This document shows, piece after piece, positions 1 through 6,022 of a stretch of 6,022 bases of DNA. The translations under genes were made by a program, and so were the position numbers. Each line of letters begins with the position of its first letter. The stretch's first letter is position 1. The stretch covers positions 1 through 6,022 of the forward strand of contig CASECL010000262.1 in assembly GCA_949286445.1 (NCBI GenBank), read 5' to 3'. The DNA comes from an uncultured bacterium (GTDB lineage Bacteria > Verrucomicrobiota > Lentisphaeria > Victivallales > Victivallaceae). The notes beneath the pieces are model-generated. The model worked only from the letters and a program-made list of their open reading frames with translations. It was not told the DNA's origin and searched no databases.

Positions 1-325
1 AATTACCGCAGAAGATGCCTTTGGCGGAATGTGCATGACTTCTGCCATAGCAAGAAAAAATTTCCGTGATTTCGTCCGTTCCGGCGATAATGAAACGCTC
101 ATTACCGGATGCCGGACGCATTTTTGCTCTGATGCCGGGCATCTGGAAAGACCGGGCAAAAAAGAACTCTATCACTATGATTTGGAGGATTACCTCAATT
201 TTTATCTCTGGGGCAACCGAACCCGGCTTCGCAACGGCGGGGAGGGGATAGGTTTTGAATTCATGCCCGGAAGTGAACTTGAGAACGGAGCCTTTGCTTC
301 AGTATTGGAAAATCTCTCTTTTTAA
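1..325 (+). CDS. Unidentified protein, C-terminal fragment (5' end outside window)
   Basis: The reading frame starting at base 2 is open to the left edge and ends at TAA 323-325, so about 107 C-terminal residues are visible and the start lies outside the window. The first in-frame ATG (base 29) is not preceded by a convincing ribosome binding site and lies inside continuous coding sequence, so I treat it as internal. The fragment is soluble, mixed in charge and rich in aromatic residues. It has no membrane segment and no repeat. A central stretch contains two cysteines and two histidines (CRTHFCSDAGH), which could suggest a metal site, and is followed by a Tyr/Leu-rich patch (YHYDLEDYLNFYLW). 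I do not recognise the family. A strong intrinsic terminator begins 9 bases after the stop, so this is the last gene of its transcript. That it is a real coding region is supported by the terminator placement and by the open frame; its function is unknown. Confidence 0.6.
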   Translation, partial: ITAEDAFGGMCMTSAIARKNFRDFVRSGDNETLITGCRTHFCSDAGHLERPGKKELYHYDLEDYLNFYLWGNRTRLRNGGEGIGFEFMPGSELENGAFASVLENLSF

Positions 326-333
326 CACTTGTT

Positions 334-370
334 AAATCAGCGGAAGACGACAGTTTCCGCTGATTTTTTT
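334..370 (+). terminator. Rho-independent terminator of the left-edge gene
   Basis: A perfect 12-bp inverted repeat (334-345 with 355-366, core ATCAGCGGAA / TTCCGCTGAT) encloses a 9-base loop and runs into a T-tract at 364-370. It begins 9 bases after the TAA of the upstream gene. The opposite strand has no matching T-run, so it acts on plus-strand transcripts only. It should separate the left-edge gene from the GH31 gene, implying that the latter has its own promoter between about 371 and 460. I could not recognise a sigma-70-like promoter there. Confidence 0.9.
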
Positions 371-460
371 ATGCCGGAATATTGTATCACGGTGCAGACG
401 GGGAGAGCCATGAGGGGAACAGCAGTTCAGTTTTTTTACAAAACAAAATAGAAGCGAACC

Positions 461-464
461 GGAG
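461..464 (+). promoter_or_regulatory. Ribosome binding site deciding the GH31 start
   Basis: GGAG lies 7 bases before the ATG at 472. The reading frame stays open upstream to a TTG at 382, which would add 30 residues of low-complexity, unconserved-looking sequence and has no comparable Shine-Dalgarno. The ATG at 472 is therefore preferred. Confidence 0.75.
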
Positions 465-471
465 AATTTTT

Positions 472-3057
472 ATGAAAACCAACCCTGAGAATGCCGGAGT
501 TATGGCTCTGCCCTGTCCGGAAAACGTATTTGTGTCCGGAAAACGCCGGATCACCTTTATAACACCCCGGCTGCTGCGCTGTGAGTGGGCGGAGGACGGC
601 AGATTTGAAGACCGCCGCACTATCGCGGTAGTGAATCGGAATTTGGGCAGGGTGGAGCTTACGGTAGAAAAACAGCCGGGGAAATATGTGATTTCATCCG
701 GCTGTGTCACGGTGGAAACTGCCGATTCAGATCAGAAGTTTTCCGGCTCCAGCCTGCAAGTCCGGTTTGACGGCAAAGTCTGGAATATGGATATGCCGTC
801 AGACGGCAATTTAAAAGGTTCCTACCGGACGCTGGATTGCTGTGAAGCGGATGAGTTTATCCGTTATTCTCCGGAGGGGGAAATTATTGAACAGCATAAA
901 ATCAAATTGGGAGACGGCTTTATTTCCCGTGACGGCTGGAGCCGGATTGATGACAGCAATAACGCGGTAATCGATCTGCAGAATGGCCGCCCCTGGGTGG
1001 CGGCGCGGCCGGAGGGGGAACGTCAGGATTTTTATCTGTTTTTTTACGGCCATGATTACCGGGGGGCATTGCGGGATGCCTCAGGAGTTTTCGGACGCCA
1101 GCCTTTGATTCCCCGGTATGCACTGGGTTATTGGTACAGCCGTTACTGGGCGTACAACGACGAGGAGCTCTGCCGCCTGTCAGAGAGTTTCGACCGGGCC
1201 GGGATACCGCTGGATGTGCTGGTAATTGATATGGACTGGCATCTGGAGGGATGGACCGGGTACACCTGGGATAAAAGATATTTTCCCGACCCGGACGGAT
1301 TTCTCCGTGAACTCAAACGCCGGGGCTTGAAAATCACCCTCAATCTTCACCCTGCCGAGGGCGTCGGCAAACATGAAGCGCAGTTTGAAAAAATGGCCGC
1401 GGCCATGGGGCTTGACCCGGAGAAAACCGACCGGGTGCCGTTTGATATATGCAGTATGCGTTATATGGACAATTACTTTAAACTGCTTCATCATCCGGAA
1501 GAAAGGCGCGGGGTGGACTTCTGGTGGATGGATTGGCAGCAGGGTGAAAGCACCGCCATCCGGGGGCTGGACACTCTGCCCTGGATAAACCGTCTGCATT
1601 GGGAAGATATGGAAAAAAGAGACAAACGCCCGCTGATTTTCAGCCGTTTTGCCGGTCCGGGATCAGGGCGTTACGCGGTGGGATTTTCCGGGGATACTTA
1701 TTCCACCTGGAAATCGCTGGCGTATCAACCGTATTTCACCGCCGCGGCGGCCAATGTGCTTTATGGTTACTGGAGTCATGACATCGGCGGGCACATGCCG
1801 GGAAAAATCGCCCCGGAACTGTATCTGCGCTGGATACAATATGGTGTGTTTTCTCCGATCCTGCGGACACATACTACCAAAAACCCGGAAGCAGAACGCC
1901 GTTTTGATGCCTTTCCGCCCTTCTATCGGGATCTGATGATTGAGGCGGTAAATCTGCGTTACGAATTAGTGCCGTATATTTACAGCGAAATGAAAAAAGC
2001 GGCAGATGAATCTCTAAGTCTCTGCCGGCCGCTGTACTATGATTTCCCGGAAGATGAAAACGCCTATTCCCGGCAGATGACCTATTTCTTTGGCAATGAA
2101 ATGCTGGCGGCTCCGGTTACTGTACCGGGGGATGAGAGAGCATCTGTTTCAGAGTTTGCGGTGCATCTGCCGGAAGGCGAATGGTTTGATATCGCCCATG
2201 GCCGTATGGTCAACGGCGGGAGAATGCTGGAGGGAAGCTATCTTTTTTCTGAAATACCGCTGTTTGTCCGTCCGGGACCGGTGATCCCGGGGCAGTCACC
2301 GCGGCTGAGACTGAATGAAAAGAGTTATTCCCGGCTGGTGATGAATATCTATCCCGGAGAAAAAGGCGGTTATCAGATGTATGAAGATGACGGAATAAGT
2401 ATTGACTACCTTTCCGGCAGATACGCGGTGATCGATTTCCGGCATGAACGTAAAAATGGTTTCCGGCAAATTTCAGTACGCCGGATATCCGGGGATTTCA
2501 ACGGTTTTGCCGGCCGGAGAAAATTCGAAGTACGGCTGCATTGCGTGATCCCGCCGCAGAGAGTGGAGGTTAATGGCGGAAATGTGCCTTTCTGTTACCG
2601 TTTTTCGGCGCGGAAGAGTATGGAATACCGTTATGACGGAGTGAATTGCACTTTGATTATTAAGTGCGGGACAATTGATCTTGATGCGGAAAATGATATC
2701 CGGGTTTATTATGGAACGGAGGACGAATTTACCCCGGCAAGCGGATTGCGCGGAGTTTTCCGCCGTCTGCAGAAAGCCGCTGAGCTGCATAACCAGATGA
2801 ATGGCCACATCCCGGACGGGGTGGAAACGCGTCTCGGTCAGGAGCTGGCTCATGCCGCCTACCGGATCGCCAGGCATCCGGAGAATTTTGCCAACGAAGC
2901 GGAACTGGTGAAACGGCGTTTGGCGGATTTGCCCGGTGAAGCGGAAAAACAGTGGAGGTCGGTGCAGAATAAAGAGATGCGCGAATTCCACCGCCGGAAT
3001 ACAGAAGCCATTGATAAATTGGTCAAGTCGGCTTTGCCGCTGCTGGAAGTAAAGTAA
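472..3057 (+). CDS. Glycoside hydrolase family 31 alpha-glycosidase, cytoplasmic
   Basis: This 861-residue retaining alpha-glycosidase (alpha-glucosidase or alpha-xylosidase class) cleaves terminal alpha-linked sugars. Domains in order: an N-terminal beta-sandwich (about 1-200), the catalytic (beta/alpha)8 barrel (about 214-530, opening with RYALGYWYSRYW), a proximal beta domain (about 550-605), a DUF5110-like distal domain around GGYQMYEDDG (about 632-641), and a charged helical tail (about 752-861). Visible family motifs are VIDMDWH (251-257), the nucleophile Asp354 in FWWMDWQQG, the acid/base Asp408 in GFSGDT, and HDIGGH (436-441). All expected catalytic residues are present, so the enzyme should be active. 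There is no signal peptide or lipobox, so it is probably cytoplasmic and acts on imported glycosides. The gene stands alone between the terminator at 370 and a convergent lipoprotein gene. No transporter or regulator is visible to reveal the substrate. The family assignment is near certain; the exact substrate is not determinable here. Confidence 0.96.
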   Translation: MKTNPENAGVMALPCPENVFVSGKRRITFITPRLLRCEWAEDGRFEDRRTIAVVNRNLGRVELTVEKQPGKYVISSGCVTVETADSDQKFSGSSLQVRFDGKVWNMDMPSDGNLKGSYRTLDCCEADEFIRYSPEGEIIEQHKIKLGDGFISRDGWSRIDDSNNAVIDLQNGRPWVAARPEGERQDFYLFFYGHDYRGALRDASGVFGRQPLIPRYALGYWYSRYWAYNDEELCRLSESFDRAGIPLDVLVIDMDWHLEGWTGYTWDKRYFPDPDGFLRELKRRGLKITLNLHPAEGVGKHEAQFEKMAAAMGLDPEKTDRVPFDICSMRYMDNYFKLLHHPEERRGVDFWWMDWQQGESTAIRGLDTLPWINRLHWEDMEKRDKRPLIFSRFAGPGSGRYAVGFSGDTYSTWKSLAYQPYFTAAAANVLYGYWSHDIGGHMPGKIAPELYLRWIQYGVFSPILRTHTTKNPEAERRFDAFPPFYRDLMIEAVNLRYELVPYIYSEMKKAADESLSLCRPLYYDFPEDENAYSRQMTYFFGNEMLAAPVTVPGDERASVSEFAVHLPEGEWFDIAHGRMVNGGRMLEGSYLFSEIPLFVRPGPVIPGQSPRLRLNEKSYSRLVMNIYPGEKGGYQMYEDDGISIDYLSGRYAVIDFRHERKNGFRQISVRRISGDFNGFAGRRKFEVRLHCVIPPQRVEVNGGNVPFCYRFSARKSMEYRYDGVNCTLIIKCGTIDLDAENDIRVYYGTEDEFTPASGLRGVFRRLQKAAELHNQMNGHIPDGVETRLGQELAHAAYRIARHPENFANEAELVKRRLADLPGEAEKQWRSVQNKEMREFHRRNTEAIDKLVKSALPLLEVK

Positions 3058-3120
3058 GTACAGTAACGTAGTGAACATCTTTCAGAGCGGCAGAAAAATC
3101 GATTGACAGAGGATTTCCGG
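3058..3120. other. Convergent intergenic gap, no clear terminator
   Basis: These 63 bases separate the stop of the plus-strand GH31 gene from the stop of the minus-strand lipoprotein gene. I see no GC-rich hairpin followed by a T-run in either direction. The only fold nearby is an imperfect hairpin at 3119-3143 (GGCTATAA pairing with TTATCAGCC, with one bulged base), which overlaps the end of the lipoprotein gene and has no T-tract. Termination may be Rho-dependent, or the two transcripts may overlap. Confidence 0.5.
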
Positions 3121-3897
3121 CTATAATTTGCTGTTTATCAGCCTTACCGGTGCGCCGCGGCCGACCTTTTCGCCGGGGAGGGCGGAGAAAACGGCTGCGG
3201 TTTCTCTGCTGACAAAATCAATATTTACCTTGGCTGAGCCGTACCAGGTGAATGCACTTAAATCAATCAATGCCGCCTGATTGCGTTCCCGGTCGGCAAA
3301 CATCATAATTATTTTGCGGCTCCTGCTGTCATAAAGTTTGCCCTCAATGCAAATACTTCCACCGGAAGACATAAGAACCGCAGTGCTTATCCCCGGCAGA
3401 AAATAATTGGCAGGAATGCTCAGGTAATTCAATTCCGTTTTGGTGGGAATTATTCTGGTAATGGCGGAGGCCACTACCAGAGTACCGGGTTTATCCGGGT
3501 GCTCAACCATTGTCATACCCTGTTTGTCCGCCACGGTGCTGAATGCTTCACGCATTTTTTCCGTCAGGTATCGGGAAATATCATTTAACTCAACTTTGAA
3601 TTTCCGGGCCGCTTTTTCGTCCAGTTTTGCCCAGTTTTCATTCGGCAGCAAGCGGGACATATCGGCAGGGGGAACATAAATGTATTTGAATTCCGGCCAT
3701 GGCCGCGGTGCCTGATAGAGATAATGAAACGGCGCAGACGCCTCCTGCCGCTCCAGCAATTCATGACGCGGCAGAAATGAACAGATATACTCCGGCGGAT
3801 CGGCGCGGAATAATTCCTGAATTTGCGCGCAGGAGCTTAACAGAAGCGAAATTGCATAAATCGCAGGCAGAATAAAAAATTTTCCGGTTATTTGCAT
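3121..3897 (-). CDS. DUF3313-like lipoprotein
   Basis: This 258-residue protein begins with a classical lipoprotein signal: a basic N-terminus (Lys6), a hydrophobic stretch (about 7-20) and the lipobox LSSC with the modified Cys23. Ala follows the cysteine and there is no Asp at +2, which by the E. coli rule favours outer-membrane sorting. The mature part resembles DUF3313 lipoproteins: a segment with PEFKYIYVPPADM (68-80), a helical region (about 88-123), then GTLVVASAITRIIPT (138-152), and GGSICIEGKLYDSRSRK (179-195) followed by the MMFADRERNQ strand (198-207). The family has no established biochemical function; members are periplasm-facing lipid-anchored proteins. The ATG lies only 6 bases after the TGA of the acyltransferase gene and has only a weak GGA upstream, so translation is probably coupled to that gene. 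The stop is TAG. The lipoprotein call is firm; the DUF3313 assignment is from recalled pattern and is less so. Confidence 0.85.
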   Translation of the reverse strand: MQITGKFFILPAIYAISLLLSSCAQIQELFRADPPEYICSFLPRHELLERQEASAPFHYLYQAPRPWPEFKYIYVPPADMSRLLPNENWAKLDEKAARKFKVELNDISRYLTEKMREAFSTVADKQGMTMVEHPDKPGTLVVASAITRIIPTKTELNYLSIPANYFLPGISTAVLMSSGGSICIEGKLYDSRSRKIIMMFADRERNQAALIDLSAFTWYGSAKVNIDFVSRETAAVFSALPGEKVGRGAPVRLINSKL

Positions 3898-3903
3898 TTT
3901 ATT

Positions 3904-5124
3904 TCAATCCGGTTTTCTGTAAGGTGAAGACCCGAATTCTGCTATTTCATCCCGGAGAATAAACATCCCCCCGCAGCGTGCAATGCCGTATTTCTGCCAG
4001 AGCCGGTGAAATGCCCTCTGCAATGATGTTTCTGCCGGGTAATTATCCAGATTTTCTCCATCATCCCGGCCGAAAACAAAAAATAAGCCGCAGCGTTTTT
4101 CCGGCGGACCGGGAAAAAGAAAGACTTCATTCTGGAATTTTTCAATGTTGCTTTTCGGCAGAAATTCCGCCAGCTGGGGATTGAAAACCCAGGATTCGCA
4201 GACGATGCCTTTGATGTAAAGGTGAAGGTATTTTTCAAAGAAATCCACCGCTTCCAGCAACGAAGATTTTACCGCTTCCGGCGTCATGCCGCCGCCCCCA
4301 GGCATGTGGCAGCTGGGAATATAATCGTGATCGGAAAATACACTTTGGTATTCATTCAGCGGCAGAGAGACCATTTCTGTAATTCCAGCCCTGCCGTCAG
4401 GGTAAACCGGAATCCCCCGGATAAAGTCATGCCCGAAATCAACTTGAGCTGTCCGGGCAATTTCTTCACCTGCCAAAGCACGGAACCCATCGGAGGTCAA
4501 CTCCCACCCGTCCCGGGCGATGGCTCGCACTTTTCCGGTACTGGAACTTCGGTAAATACACGGCAGGTAATCCGGAGTCCGGTGAAGTAAATATTCCAGC
4601 CTGCCAATCCGGAACAATCTGCCCTGAACCGCAAAATCAAGCCAGAATGTCTGCCTGGCATCCTGACCGTATTCGCCATTATGCGCCCGGCGGAAATTAT
4701 CAATAGTCTGCCCGATCCAGAGGGCGTTTTTTTCCCAGAGATGTTCAGGAAGATTCATTTGACGGTGTTTTTCCCGGATCAGCGGCAGTGCCGCCAGTGC
4801 CATAGCCAGAGTGATAATGCCTCCGCCCGGCTTCCGGATACACTCCAGCCGGCAGACATCCGGTCCGGTTTCGCCGCAGTAAAGCCAGCGGTAACGCAGA
4901 TTGGCCAGAACCAGATCCGCCCGGGTAAACTTTGCCGCCGTCTCCCGGAAGAGTTCAGTTAAATCTGTGTGATAGAAGCAGAGCGGAAAATATTCTGCAA
5001 AAAATTCCGGCTTGAGAAATTCCGGATATGCTTCCAGTCCGGCATCATCCCGGTAACATGGGTAAATCCGCGCCGCCTCCATTTCAGTCAACTGCAATGC
5101 TTCAGCAAAATCAGCAAATTTCAC
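3904..5124 (-). CDS. Acyltransferase-like protein (NAT_N / GNAT_C type domains)
   Basis: This 406-residue soluble protein has no signal peptide or clear membrane helix. It resembles the bacterial proteins annotated as acyltransferase domain-containing, with an N-terminal NAT_N-like helical domain (about 1-140) and a C-terminal GNAT-like domain (about 145-390). Recognisable stretches are FRIGRLEY (171-178), GIPVYPDGRAG (237-247), SCHMPGGGGM (271-280), CESWVFNPQL (309-318), SNIEKF (325-330), FVFGR (349-353) and ETSLQRAF (365-372). Substrate and acyl donor are unknown for the family as far as I know; GNAT-type folds normally use acyl-CoA. The start is GTG at 5122-5124 with AAGGAG 8 bases upstream. 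The lipoprotein gene follows after 6 bases, so the two form a likely operon. A strong terminator upstream separates it from clpB. The family assignment rests on motif recall; enzymatic activity is inferred, not shown. Confidence 0.8.
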   Translation of the reverse strand: MKFADFAEALQLTEMEAARIYPCYRDDAGLEAYPEFLKPEFFAEYFPLCFYHTDLTELFRETAAKFTRADLVLANLRYRWLYCGETGPDVCRLECIRKPGGGIITLAMALAALPLIREKHRQMNLPEHLWEKNALWIGQTIDNFRRAHNGEYGQDARQTFWLDFAVQGRLFRIGRLEYLLHRTPDYLPCIYRSSSTGKVRAIARDGWELTSDGFRALAGEEIARTAQVDFGHDFIRGIPVYPDGRAGITEMVSLPLNEYQSVFSDHDYIPSCHMPGGGGMTPEAVKSSLLEAVDFFEKYLHLYIKGIVCESWVFNPQLAEFLPKSNIEKFQNEVFLFPGPPEKRCGLFFVFGRDDGENLDNYPAETSLQRAFHRLWQKYGIARCGGMFILRDEIAEFGSSPYRKPD

Positions 5125-5132
5125 CCTTGAAA

Positions 5133-5138
5133 CTCCTT
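5133..5138 (-). promoter_or_regulatory. Strong Shine-Dalgarno for a GTG start
   Basis: On the minus strand AAGGAG is followed after 8 bases by GTG (5124-5122), which opens the acyltransferase frame. This near-perfect site fixes the non-ATG start. The next in-frame ATG is at residue 15 and has no such site. Confidence 0.85.
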
Positions 5139-5178
5139 ATTTTTCCGTCCGGAAATATCCGTGAACACGAGGTTGGAA

Positions 5179-5207
5179 AATATAACACCGGGACAATAAA
5201 AAAGCAA
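5179..5207 (-). promoter_or_regulatory. Candidate sigma-70-like promoter for the acyltransferase/lipoprotein pair
   Basis: On the minus strand, TTGCTT (5207-5202, 3 of 6 to TTGACA) is followed after exactly 17 bases by TATATT (5184-5179, 5 of 6 to TATAAT). Transcription would start around 5172, giving a leader of roughly 45-50 bases before the GTG. The -35 element overlaps the clpB terminator arm and T-tract. The -35 match is weak, and the sigma factor preferences of this organism are unknown. Confidence 0.35.
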
Positions 5208-5233
5208 ACCGGATAATTGCTTACCCGGTTTGC
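5198..5233 (-). terminator. Rho-independent terminator of clpB
   Basis: On the minus strand a 13-bp stem (5233-5221 with 5216-5204; outer nine pairs GCAAACCGG / CCGGTTTGC perfect, one G-T wobble within the inner four) closes on the tetraloop GCAA, a stable GNRA-type loop. It is followed by six T residues (5203-5198), then ATT. It lies about 105 bases after the clpB stop and 74 bases before the acyltransferase start codon, so it should insulate the two. Confidence 0.92.
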
Positions 5234-5338
5234 CAGCCCTGTTTTCAGGCAATGGAGAATAATGAGTTTTAATTACAGCCCGGCAGTCATTGCCGCAGGC
5301 AGTCCATTTTCTCCTGCCGTTTTACGCCTCTTGAGAGA
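5234..5338 (-). other. clpB 3' untranslated region
   Basis: These 105 bases between the clpB stop and its terminator hold no credible gene. The minus strand has a six-codon mini-frame (5307-5287) and a small hairpin CGGCA/TGCCG (around 5281-5295), both of which may be chance. I see no promoter or RNA gene in it. Confidence 0.4.
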
Positions 5339-6022
5339 TCAGCGGGATGCGGACTCCTGTTCCTTAATGACGGAAAAGTCCAGTTTGCCATCTTTTGCAT
5401 CGATCTTCAAGGTCGAATTTTCCGGTATTTCGCCGCTGAGCAACATTCTTGATACCGGTGTTTCCACCATTTTCACGATGGAGCGTTTCAGCGGACGCGC
5501 GCCGAACGCCGGATCGTATCCGGCTTGACCCAGCACCTCTTTGGCTCCGTCGGTAACCTGACAGCCGATATTCTGATCTTTGAGCCGGGAGATGAAACGG
5601 GAAAGCTGGATATCCACAATTTTGAATATATCCTCTTTCTTGAGCGACTGGAATACCAGTATTTCGTCCACCCGGTTGAGAAATTCAGCCCGGAAGTAAC
5701 GGCGCAGATCGGTCATAAGTTCATCCTTGAGCGAAGAGGCATCGCCGAAGTGTTCAAGTATTTTATCACTGCCGATATTGCTGGTCATAATGATAATGGT
5801 GTTCTTGAACGAAACTGTGCGTCCCAGTGAGTCGGTCAGAATACCGTCTTCCAGCAGCTGCAGCAGGATGTTGAATACATCGGCATGAGCCTTTTCTATT
5901 TCATCAAACAGCACCACGCTGTAAGGATGGCGGCGAACCGCTTCCGTCAACTGTCCGCCCTCTTCATAACCCACATATCCGGGAGGTGCGCCGATCAGAC
6001 GGGATACACTGAATTTTTCCAT
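5339..6022 (-). CDS. clpB: ATP-dependent chaperone ClpB, C-terminal fragment (5' end outside window)
   Basis: ClpB is a cytoplasmic hexameric AAA+ disaggregase that works with DnaK/DnaJ/GrpE to rescue aggregated proteins after heat stress. The 227 visible residues cover most of the second ATPase module and the C-terminal D2-small domain, about the last quarter of a protein that is usually near 860 residues. Visible elements (fragment numbering): pore loop GYVGY (15-19), Walker B VVLFDE (36-41), sensor 1 Asn82 in MTSNIGS, arginine finger Arg117 in FRAEFLNRVDE, and sensor 2 Arg176 in FGARPLKR. The opening EKFSVSRLIGAPPGYVGYEEGG is ClpB-type and no ClpP-binding IGF/L loop is seen, so this is ClpB rather than ClpA/ClpC. 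The Met at the window edge is probably internal, since it sits inside the D2 module. The gene ends with TGA and has its own terminator downstream. No damage is seen. Confidence 0.97.
   Translation of the reverse strand: MEKFSVSRLIGAPPGYVGYEEGGQLTEAVRRHPYSVVLFDEIEKAHADVFNILLQLLEDGILTDSLGRTVSFKNTIIIMTSNIGSDKILEHFGDASSLKDELMTDLRRYFRAEFLNRVDEILVFQSLKKEDIFKIVDIQLSRFISRLKDQNIGCQVTDGAKEVLGQAGYDPAFGARPLKRSIVKMVETPVSRMLLSGEIPENSTLKIDAKDGKLDFSVIKEQESASR

Noticed and set aside
382..471. TTG start extending the GH31 protein by 30 residues.
   Set aside because: There is no Shine-Dalgarno for the TTG, the added residues are not a signal peptide, and ATG 472 has GGAG at good spacing.
514..545. 13-base direct repeat TGTCCGGAAAACG at 514-526 and 533-545.
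   Set aside because: Inside the GH31 coding sequence, offset by 19 bases (not a codon multiple), and TCCGGAAA-type words are very common throughout the window.
2473..3078. A 201-codon minus-strand open frame antisense to GH31, plus shorter ones at 1180-1599 and 387-710.
   Set aside because: They lie opposite a firmly identified gene, show no family resemblance and follow from its codon bias.
3103..3127. Perfect TTGACA (3103-3108) and perfect TATAAT (3122-3127) on the plus strand.
   Set aside because: The spacing is only 13 bases, far from the 16-18 needed, and the direction points into the 3' end of the lipoprotein gene in antisense with no gene to drive. Probably chance.
4222..4590. Plus-strand 122-codon frame antisense to the acyltransferase gene.
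   Set aside because: The opposite strand carries a recognisable gene with a strong ribosome binding site; this frame has neither.
5287..5315. Minus-strand AGGAG followed by a six-codon frame (MDCLRQ) in the clpB 3' region.
   Set aside because: Too short to support as a gene, with only 3 bases between GGAG and ATG and no visible function.
5262..5528. Plus-strand frame starting ATG 5262 with GGAG 4 bases upstream.
   Set aside because: Most of it is antisense to the conserved D2 end of clpB and the product resembles nothing known; a chance Shine-Dalgarno is likely.

Overview
The window comes from a Gram-negative-type bacterium with a mid-range base composition and very frequent CCGG/TCCGG words. 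A cytoplasmic GH31 glycosidase of the WWMDWQQ type, an acyltransferase of the NAT_N/GNAT_C kind and a lipid-anchored protein together point towards the PVC group (Lentisphaerota/Verrucomicrobiota) or possibly Bacteroidota. That placement is inferred from protein style, not from a marker gene.

Layout: bases 1-325 (+) hold the 3' end of an unrecognised gene, closed by a textbook intrinsic terminator (334-370). After a leader of about 100 bases comes a complete GH31 alpha-glycosidase gene (+, 472-3057; ATG with GGAG upstream). It converges, across a 63-base gap without a recognisable terminator, on a minus-strand pair: a GTG-started acyltransferase gene (5124 to 3904), followed 6 bases later by a DUF3313-like lipoprotein gene (3897 to 3121). 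Upstream of the pair on the same strand lies the 3' quarter of clpB (6022 to 5339), which is cut by the window edge. It is separated from the pair by a strong 13-bp hairpin terminator (5198-5233). A weak candidate promoter for the pair starts inside that terminator's descending arm and T-tract.

How the genes fit together: ClpB is a housekeeping disaggregase and appears transcriptionally isolated from the pair. The acyltransferase and lipoprotein genes look like a small co-transcribed, possibly translationally coupled unit. A shared envelope-related role is possible, but nothing in the sequence proves it. The GH31 enzyme has no signal peptide and probably acts on imported oligosaccharides or glycosides in the cytoplasm. 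I see no RNA gene, mobile element, CRISPR array or defence system, and no strong candidate for a new system. The most useful leads are the acyltransferase/lipoprotein pair, the GH31 active-site variant and C-terminal helical tail, and the unidentified gene at the left edge.
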